Shown piece after piece: positions 58,911 to 64,000 of a stretch of DNA of 64,000 nucleotides (within the stretch, counting starts at the first letter, position 1; every line of letters starts with the position of its first letter). The position numbers and the translations under genes were made by a program. The notes under the pieces are model-generated. The model had not been told where the DNA came from, made no database searches, and saw only the letters and a list, made by a program, of their open reading frames with translations. This DNA is from Pseudomonas lutea. Its GTDB lineage: Bacteria; Pseudomonadota; Gammaproteobacteria; Pseudomonadales; Pseudomonadaceae. The DNA is taken from positions 2,666,001 through 2,730,000 of the forward strand of contig NZ_JRMB01000001.1 in assembly GCF_000759445.1 (NCBI RefSeq). Reading direction: 5' to 3'.

Positions 58911-59333
58911 ATGCACGATCAATTCGACCTGAAGCGCTTTGTCGATGCGCAGGCATCGACCTACGAGCGCGCATTGAAGGAGCTGCAATCCGGGCGCAAA
59001 CAGTCGCACTGGATGTGGTTCGTTTTTCCACAACTGACCGGTCTCGGCCACAGCGACATGGCCCGGCGTTACGGGATCAGCGGGCGCGAAGAGGCAATCG
59101 CCTACTTGCGGCATCCACTGCTGGGCGAGCGGTTGGCGCGCTGTTGCGCAGCCTTGCTTGAGTGGAAGGATCGCAGCGCTGCCCACATCATGGGGTCGCC
59201 GGATGACATGAAGCTGCGCTCAAGCATGACGCTGTTTGCAGCGGTCGCACCCGAGCAACCGGTTTTCCGGGACGTGCTTGAGGTGTTTTTCAAGGGTCAG
59301 GCGGATGAGTTGACGCTGTCGAAGCTTGGCTGA
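58911..59333 (+). CDS. DUF1810 family protein
   Basis: 140 residues. Family hallmarks are FDLKRFVDAQASTYERALKEL, SHWMWFVFPQLTGLG, MARRYGISGREEAIAYL, HPLLGERL and FGSPDD-like IMGSPDDMKLRSSMTLF. GGAGGTGGAAC lies just before the ATG. Function unknown; all-helical fold expected. Confidence 0.88.
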   Translation: MHDQFDLKRFVDAQASTYERALKELQSGRKQSHWMWFVFPQLTGLGHSDMARRYGISGREEAIAYLRHPLLGERLARCCAALLEWKDRSAAHIMGSPDDMKLRSSMTLFAAVAPEQPVFRDVLEVFFKGQADELTLSKLG

Positions 59334-59453
59334 ATATCTTACAGCGGCTCGCCCGGATCAGTGCTGACGGCGAGATCTGACGGGCCTGCGGATCAACGGA
59401 TGTACCGCGGTCAAGACAGGCCCTGCGGATTATCGGATTCAACGCAGTCCAAT

Positions 59454-59691
59454 CGTAGAAGCGCGCTTGCCCGCGAATGCAGTGGCAGGTGCGCTGAAGA
59501 TTTGGCGAATGTACTGGCCTCTTCGCGGGCAAGCGCGCTCCTACAATGGACCGCGTCTCGACCCTGCCAACAGGCTTCCGGAATTCGCCCGAACGACGCT
59601 GTCCGTAGGAGCCGGCTTGCTGGCGAACGCGGTGGATCTGAGATGTTAATGTCACTGCCCCATCGCGTTCGCCGGCAAGCCGGCTCCTACA
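59454..59691. repeat. Two REP pairs between the DUF1810 and ZIP genes
   Basis: The 420-base gap holds two inverted REP pairs. Pair 1 (GTAGAAGCGCGCTTGCCCGC at 59455-59474 and its mirror at 59520-59545) and pair 2 (GTAGGAGCCGGCTTGCTGGC at 59605-59624 and its mirror at 59664-59691) differ from each other in the palindrome core. Each pair can form a cloverleaf-like hairpin set (a REP doublet). Confidence 0.85.
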
Positions 59692-59753
59692 GCATGGGCA
59701 GCGCCAGATGAACGATTCAGGGTGGGCCTGAAAAGCGGCACCCGGAGCCCTGT

Positions 59754-60641
59754 TTACGCCAGCGCCGTATCCATCACCATCATCAAGCAGAACCCGACCA
59801 GCAAGCCGAAGCTGGCGACCTTGTCGTGCCCGTTGCGGCGTGATTCGGGGATGATCTCGTGCGTGACCACCAGCAGCATTGCCCCTGCCGCCAGCGCCAG
59901 TCCCAACGGCAACAGCAAGGCCGCCACCTCGACCAGCCAGGCGCACAGCACCGCGAACACCGGCTCGACCAGCCCGGACGCCGCGCCAATCAGAAAGGCC
60001 TTGGGCCGCGACATGCCGGCTGCAGCCAGCACCAGCGCGATCACCAACCCTTCCGGCACGTCCTGCAAGGCGATGCCCATCGCCAGGCTGTCGGCATGGG
60101 CCAGACCGCCGCCCGCAGACACCCCCACCGCCATGCCCTCGGGAATGTTGTGGGCAATGATGGCGATGACAAAGAGCCAGATGTTTGAAGGGATCGCCGG
60201 CTTTCCTGCCACTTCGGATAACTGCGGCCCCGGCGCTACCAGCAGATCAACGAGAAACAATCCGACAGCGCCAAGCAGTATCCCGAAACTGACCAGCGCT
60301 CCGGCGCCCCAAGGGGTGAAACCCAGATCCTGAGCCGCACCGAGGCCTGGCACGATCAGCGAAAACGCCGTGGCCGCCAGCATGATGCCCGCGCCGAAAC
60401 CGAGCAGCCCGTCGGACACCGCCACCGGCATGCCGCGAATCACCAGCACCGGCACGGCGCCCAAGGCAGTGCCTAACGCACAAAGCGCGCCGCCTTCCAG
60501 CGCTCGTAACATTCTGGGCTCAAGAGCCAGCCACGAGAGCCCCTGCGCCAGCAGCAAGCCGGCGCCGACCAGCAATAAAATCGAGCCCATTGCCAGCCGC
60601 AGTAACCGTCCGCTGCTGATCGCCGCTATGTCCGAGCGCAT
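59754..60641 (-). CDS. ZIP-family divalent metal transporter
   Basis: 295 residues with eight membrane helices. The helix IV motif is AHNIPEGMAVGV (metal-binding HNxPEG) and helix V has LQDVPEGLVIALV; the last helix ends MMVMDTALA. Probably takes up zinc, possibly also manganese or iron. It lies 29 bases downstream of sodA on the same strand, so co-transcription is possible. Confidence 0.88.
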   Translation of the reverse strand: MRSDIAAISSGRLLRLAMGSILLLVGAGLLLAQGLSWLALEPRMLRALEGGALCALGTALGAVPVLVIRGMPVAVSDGLLGFGAGIMLAATAFSLIVPGLGAAQDLGFTPWGAGALVSFGILLGAVGLFLVDLLVAPGPQLSEVAGKPAIPSNIWLFVIAIIAHNIPEGMAVGVSAGGGLAHADSLAMGIALQDVPEGLVIALVLAAAGMSRPKAFLIGAASGLVEPVFAVLCAWLVEVAALLLPLGLALAAGAMLLVVTHEIIPESRRNGHDKVASFGLLVGFCLMMVMDTALA

Positions 60642-60670
60642 AAATCGCCTTATCCGAGGTCTGAGGGTGT

Positions 60671-61282
60671 TCAGCCGAGGGCTGCCGCGTAGCGCCTGGC
60701 GACTTCGTCCCAGTTCACCACGTTATAAAACGCGGCAATGTATTCAGGGCGACGGTTCTGATAACGCAGGTAATAGGCATGCTCCCAGACGTCCAGCCCG
60801 AGGATTGGCGTATTGCCGTTCATCAGTGGGCTGTCCTGGTTGCCGCTGCTCTCCACAACGAGCTTCTTGTCGGGGGTCACGCTCAGCCAGGCCCAGCCGC
60901 TGCCAAAACGGGTCAACGCCGCTTTGGTGAAGGCGTCCTTGAACGCATCGAAGCCGCCCAGTTGCTGGTCGATTTCTGCGGCCAACGCGCCGGTGGGGAC
61001 ACCGCCACCCTGCGGGCTCATGACTTCCCAGAACAACGAATGGTTGGCGTGGCCGCCGCCCTGATTGATCACCGCCGGGCGCATTTTCTCGGGAAGCTCG
61101 GCGACGCTGGCGACCAGCTTCTCTATGGGCCACTGCGCGTACTCAGTGCCCTCGACCGCCGCATTGAGGTTGTTGATGTACGTCTGGTGGTGCTTGCTGT
61201 AATGGATTTCCATGGTCTGTGCGTCAATGTGCGGCTCAAGCGCATCGTAGGCGTAAGGCAAGGCAGGCAAGGTAAATGACAT
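60671..61282 (-). CDS. sodA: Superoxide dismutase, Mn-type
   Basis: 203 residues. Metal ligands are the His in MEIHYSKHH, the His in [11 protein letters not shown], and Asp/His in [16 protein letters not shown] and the GSGWAWL motif favour the manganese form. ATG at 61282 follows a GGAG site and starts [17 protein letters not shown]. Third gene of the Fur-controlled fagA-orfX-sodA unit; two bases after orfX. Confidence 0.92.
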   Translation of the reverse strand: MSFTLPALPYAYDALEPHIDAQTMEIHYSKHHQTYINNLNAAVEGTEYAQWPIEKLVASVAELPEKMRPAVINQGGGHANHSLFWEVMSPQGGGVPTGALAAEIDQQLGGFDAFKDAFTKAALTRFGSGWAWLSVTPDKKLVVESSGNQDSPLMNGNTPILGLDVWEHAYYLRYQNRRPEYIAAFYNVVNWDEVARRYAAALG

Positions 61283-61283
61283 G

Positions 61284-61748
61284 TCAATGGACTCCATACG
61301 AGTGGGTGCCGGCGTAAACAGCAGGGTGCTGACGCGCCGAGCGGGAATGTTCGCCGCCGCTGTTGCCCAGCAGGCGTTGGGTGCGCGGGTATTCGCCGTA
61401 TTGGCTGACGAAACCCAGAAGTTCGCTGTAGGTTTTATTACTGTGGCGCAAGGCCGCCCGTCTCAGGTCAGGCGCCATTTGCGGATCCTGGATCACCTGT
61501 AAAAGGCGCTGGTGTACGGCACAGAGATACTCGGCACTCTCCTCCGGCTGGTTGAGGTTCAGGTGCAGATCAGCCAGGTTATGGTGCGAAATCACGAACG
61601 CCGCCACCGCTTCATCGGCCACGGCCCAGCGGTCGAAGAGCACCTGCGCCAGGGCGAGGGCCTGCAGGTACTGTTCGCGGGCGTCGATCAGCTCACCTCG
61701 GTTGAAGTAGCTGTTACCGCTCAGGATGGTACGTTTCCATTGCTCCAT
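61284..61748 (-). CDS. OrfX-like protein of the fagA-sodA operon
   Basis: 154 residues starting [26 protein letters not shown] in outline, helical with TPR-like spacing ([39 protein letters not shown]). It matches the conserved orfX found between fumC and sodA in P. aeruginosa. A GTG at 61763 overlapping the fagA stop is an alternative start. Function unknown; produced under iron limitation by context. Confidence 0.8.
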   Translation of the reverse strand: MEQWKRTILSGNSYFNRGELIDAREQYLQALALAQVLFDRWAVADEAVAAFVISHHNLADLHLNLNQPEESAEYLCAVHQRLLQVIQDPQMAPDLRRAALRHSNKTYSELLGFVSQYGEYPRTQRLLGNSGGEHSRSARQHPAVYAGTHSYGVH

Positions 61749-61759
61749 GGCGCAGGTTC

Positions 61760-62191
61760 TCACGAGTGACGCCGGCGTTCGGACGCCGTCGGCGGGGCGT
61801 TTTGCGGATTGGGTGCCTCAGGGTCTGTCAGAACAACGGAAGGCTTCAGCACGCAGGTCGCCAGGCGCTGGGCGAAGGCCTGGAAGCGCTCTTGTTGCGC
61901 AGGCGAGTGGGCGAGCGCTTGCATGTCCCGCAGCGGCCTCCACGCCTGATCCAGACACAGGCAGCGCCAGTGCCAAGGCAGCGCGGTGTCGCTGGCGGTG
62001 TCGATCAGCAGGCGGAAAGTGCTTTCGGCAATGAGGGGCTTGGGCGTGGCAGTGAAGCGCGCCAGATAGCGGCCTTCGGCCAGATAGTGCTCGATGAGCC
62101 GTGGCTCGTTCGGGTCCAGCGCGCAACGAATCCGTAGACTCAGCGCACGCCAGTTTTCCAGGTATGGCGACTCATGCAGAACAGAATCCAT
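61760..62191 (-). CDS. fagA: FagA (Fur-associated gene A) protein
   Basis: 143 residues starting MDSVLHESPYLENWRALSLR, with LIEHYLAEGRYLARF and LPWHWRCLCLDQAWRPLRDMQ, and an unstructured tail. It agrees with what I recall of FagA, the first gene of the iron-regulated fagA-fumC-orfX-sodA operon. A Fur box precedes it. Function not known. Confidence 0.75.
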   Translation of the reverse strand: MDSVLHESPYLENWRALSLRIRCALDPNEPRLIEHYLAEGRYLARFTATPKPLIAESTFRLLIDTASDTALPWHWRCLCLDQAWRPLRDMQALAHSPAQQERFQAFAQRLATCVLKPSVVLTDPEAPNPQNAPPTASERRRHS

Positions 62192-62207
62192 GACCGTGGC
62201 CCATCTA

Positions 62208-62226
62208 ACGAATGAGATTCATTATT
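62208..62226 (-). promoter_or_regulatory. Fur box upstream of fagA
   Basis: ACGAATGAGATTCATTATT agrees with the 19-base Fur consensus at 13 positions and overlaps an AT-rich promoter region 17 bases before the fagA start. It predicts induction of fagA-orfX-sodA under iron limitation. Confidence 0.7.
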
Positions 62227-62297
62227 AAATGAGTTTAAGAATCAAAACAAGCCCGGCAATGAATTCATGATGAGCGTTGGTCGAACCAACGCCCGGC

Positions 62298-62390
62298 TGT
62301 AGGAGCGCGCTTGCACGCGAAAATGTGCGGTGGAATGGTGGACATGCACCCGACACACCGGCCTCTTCGCGGGCAAGAGCGCGCCTACAG
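62298..62390. repeat. REP pair between fagA and pmbA
   Basis: TGTAGGAGCGCGCTTGCACG at 62299-62318 and its mirror image at 62366-62390 (ending GCGCGCCTACAG) face each other across about 45 bases. Confidence 0.8.
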
Positions 62391-62425
62391 GATTTGCGCG
62401 GGTGCAATGGTTTAAAGACGACCAT

Positions 62426-62459
62426 AAAAAAGCCCGCACCATAATCTGGGCGGGCTTTT
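62426..62459 (-). terminator. Terminator after pmbA
   Basis: AAGCCCGC and GCGGGCTT form a stem, followed on the minus strand by T6. It lies 27 bases past the pmbA stop. Confidence 0.8.
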
Positions 62460-62485
62460 GGGCGGAGCACTGGGGCCAGCGGGGA

Positions 62486-63832
62486 TCAGCTTCCCGCCAC
62501 CATCATCTTTTCAATCAGCACCGAACCTGTGCGGATATTGCTGCGCATTTCCAGATCATTCCCCACAGCCACGATCTGCTTGAACATGTCGCGCATGTTG
62601 CCGGCAATGGTCACTTCCTGGACCGGGAACTGGATTTCGCCATTCTCTACCCAGAAACCTGCCGCGCCGCGCGAGTAGTCACCGGTGACCATGTTCAAGC
62701 CACTGCCCATCAGCTCTGTCACCAGCAGTCCACGGCCCATTCGACGGATCAGGGCGGCCTGATCTTCGGTGCCGTGGCTGACGAACAGGTTATGCACACC
62801 GCCTGCGTTCGCGGTGCTCGGCAGACCCAGCTTACGGCCCGAATAGGTGCTGAGGATATACGAGACCAGGTCGCCATTTTCGACGAACGGCTTGGCATAA
62901 GTCGCCAAACCGTCGCCATCGAACGCTGAACTGCCCATCGCGCCCACCAGGTGCGGGCGTTCGTCGATGGTCATCCACTCGGGGAACAGACGCTGGCCGA
63001 TGGCCCCCTCAAGGAAGGACGATTTGCGGTACAGGTTGCCGCCGGAGACCGCGCCAAGAAAGCTGCCGAACAGCCCGCCCGCCAGCTCTGCGGAGAACAG
63101 CACCGGCACTTCGCAGGTCGGAACAGGCCGGGCGCCAAGACGGCTCGCTGCACGCTCGGCGGCTTTTTGGCCGATCAGGCAAGCGTCCATCAACTGGTCG
63201 CCGCGTCGGTTCACGTCGTACCAGTAATCGCGCTGCATCTGGCCCTCGCCTTCGGCGATCATCACGCAGCTCAGACTGTGGCGAGTCGAAGCGTAACCGC
63301 CGATAAAACCGTGGCTGTTGCCGTACACGCGGCAACCCTGATGCACGTTCAGGGTGGTGCCATCGGCGTTTTTGATCCGGCTGTCGGCGTCAAAAGCAGC
63401 CGCTTCGCAGATCAGCGCGCGCTCAATGGCCTGTTCCGGCGTGATGTCCCATGGGTGGAACAGATCAAAATCTGGCTGTTCTTTCGCCATCAAGGCGGCA
63501 TCAGCCAGGCCCGAGCTTTCGTCTTCGGAAGTGTGTTTGGCGATCGCCAGCGCAGCGGCCACTGTTTCACGGATGGCGTCGGGGCCACTGGCCGAGGTAC
63601 TGGCCGAGCCTTTGCGATGGCCTACGTACAGGGTGATGCCGAAACCCTGATCGCGATTGAACTCGACCGTCTCGACTTCGCGCTGGCGCACCGAGGTGGA
63701 CAAGCCCTGCTCCAGCGACACCGCTACTTCGCATGCGGTCGCGCCCTGACGCCTGGCTTCGGCGACTATCTCTTCGACCTGCTGTTGCAATGCCGGCAAA
63801 GCCTGCGGGCCGACGCTTTCTGATGCACTCAT
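62486..63832 (-). CDS. pmbA: Metalloprotease PmbA/TldE
   Basis: Subunit of the TldD-TldE protease that cleaves small peptides, including microcin and CcdA. PmbA features are [67 protein letters not shown] and [26 protein letters not shown] in outline. ATG at 63832 has a GGAGAACGTC site. Length 448 residues, as in the family. Confidence 0.94.
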   Translation of the reverse strand: MSASESVGPQALPALQQQVEEIVAEARRQGATACEVAVSLEQGLSTSVRQREVETVEFNRDQGFGITLYVGHRKGSASTSASGPDAIRETVAAALAIAKHTSEDESSGLADAALMAKEQPDFDLFHPWDITPEQAIERALICEAAAFDADSRIKNADGTTLNVHQGCRVYGNSHGFIGGYASTRHSLSCVMIAEGEGQMQRDYWYDVNRRGDQLMDACLIGQKAAERAASRLGARPVPTCEVPVLFSAELAGGLFGSFLGAVSGGNLYRKSSFLEGAIGQRLFPEWMTIDERPHLVGAMGSSAFDGDGLATYAKPFVENGDLVSYILSTYSGRKLGLPSTANAGGVHNLFVSHGTEDQAALIRRMGRGLLVTELMGSGLNMVTGDYSRGAAGFWVENGEIQFPVQEVTIAGNMRDMFKQIVAVGNDLEMRSNIRTGSVLIEKMMVAGS

Positions 63833-63925
63833 GACGTTCTCCATCAAATTCTGATTTCAGCAGCCGGGCCGGACAATCGGGTCCTGACTGGTTATCATGG
63901 CGGCGTTTATTTGCGGACGGCCCCC

Positions 63926-64000
63926 ATGGTTGATTCTTACGACGACTCCTTCGACGGAGAGAAAAGCAAAACCCAGGTCAAACGAGAGCTGCATGCTCTG
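63926..64000 (+). CDS. darP: Ribosome-associated protein DarP (YjgA, DUF615), N-terminus only
   Basis: 25 codons before the window edge: [25 protein letters not shown] by parts, with the acidic start and the KTQVKRE sequence typical of YjgA/DarP, a 50S maturation factor. It is divergent from pmbA, its usual neighbour. Confidence 0.85.
   Translation, partial: MVDSYDDSFDGEKSKTQVKRELHAL

Noticed and set aside
58102..59691. Possible CRISPR array because of repeated palindromes
   Set aside because: Repeat units vary, occur in both orientations and lack regular spacers; they match REP elements, and no cas genes are present.

Overview
The window is a contiguous piece of a Pseudomonas chromosome, most likely from the fluorescens/syringae side of the genus. 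This rests on genus-typical blocks (hisS-yfgM-bamB-der, pilF-rodZ-ispG, iscRSUA-hscBA-fdx-iscX, yajC-secD-secF, cyoABCDE, fagA-orfX-sodA), on GC-rich codon use, and on typical Pseudomonas REP palindromes between genes. No database was searched; names come from reading motifs and gene order.

Layout. 1-24.4 kb is core genome, almost all on the minus strand: an aminotransferase fragment, der, bamB, yfgM, hisS, ispG, rodZ, pilF, rlmN, ndk, the complete ISC iron-sulfur operon with its IscR-controlled promoter, cysE, trmJ, suhB (plus strand), a glycine-zipper protein, secF, secD, yajC, tgt and queA. A tRNA-Leu(CAA) gene at 24.5 kb marks the edge of a small AT-richer accessory island (about 24.7-29.6 kb). 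The island holds a gene broken by one amber codon, a type VI secretion amidase gene (tae4) destroyed by three single-base shifts next to its intact immunity gene (tai4), an orphan acyl carrier protein, a putative lysozyme-like (SLT-type) effector followed by a small three-helix membrane protein, and a 23-bp degenerate repeat near both ends. It reads as a toxin/immunity cassette region, partly decayed.

29.6-34.0 kb carries a divergent SDR oxidoreductase/LysR pair, a DedA protein, periplasmic cyclohexadienyl dehydratase (pheC) and an unknown Cys/His-rich protein. 34.1-39.0 kb is the cytochrome bo3 oxidase operon cyoABCDE. Next come dsbB, a flavohemoglobin gene with three NorR/FhpR-type operators and a sigma-54-like promoter, cheV, a GNAT acetyltransferase, a small secreted protein, a GlxA-type regulator and a small hydrophilic protein.

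44.9-51.4 kb is a chaperone-usher fimbrial locus with two chaperones, one usher, a tip adhesin, a major pilin and a short pilin-like protein. 51.7-58.1 kb is an RND efflux pump (adaptor plus inner-membrane transporter) in line with a CusRS/CopRS-like two-component system. The right end has two REP clusters, a PhnA-like zinc-ribbon protein, a DUF1810 protein, a ZIP-family transporter, the Fur-regulated fagA-orfX-sodA operon (without fumC), pmbA/tldE and the first codons of darP (yjgA).

The most interesting parts are the effector/immunity island beside tRNA-Leu, the NorR-site array of the flavohemoglobin gene, and a duplicated TATATATA-hairpin element between dsbB and the flavohemoglobin gene.
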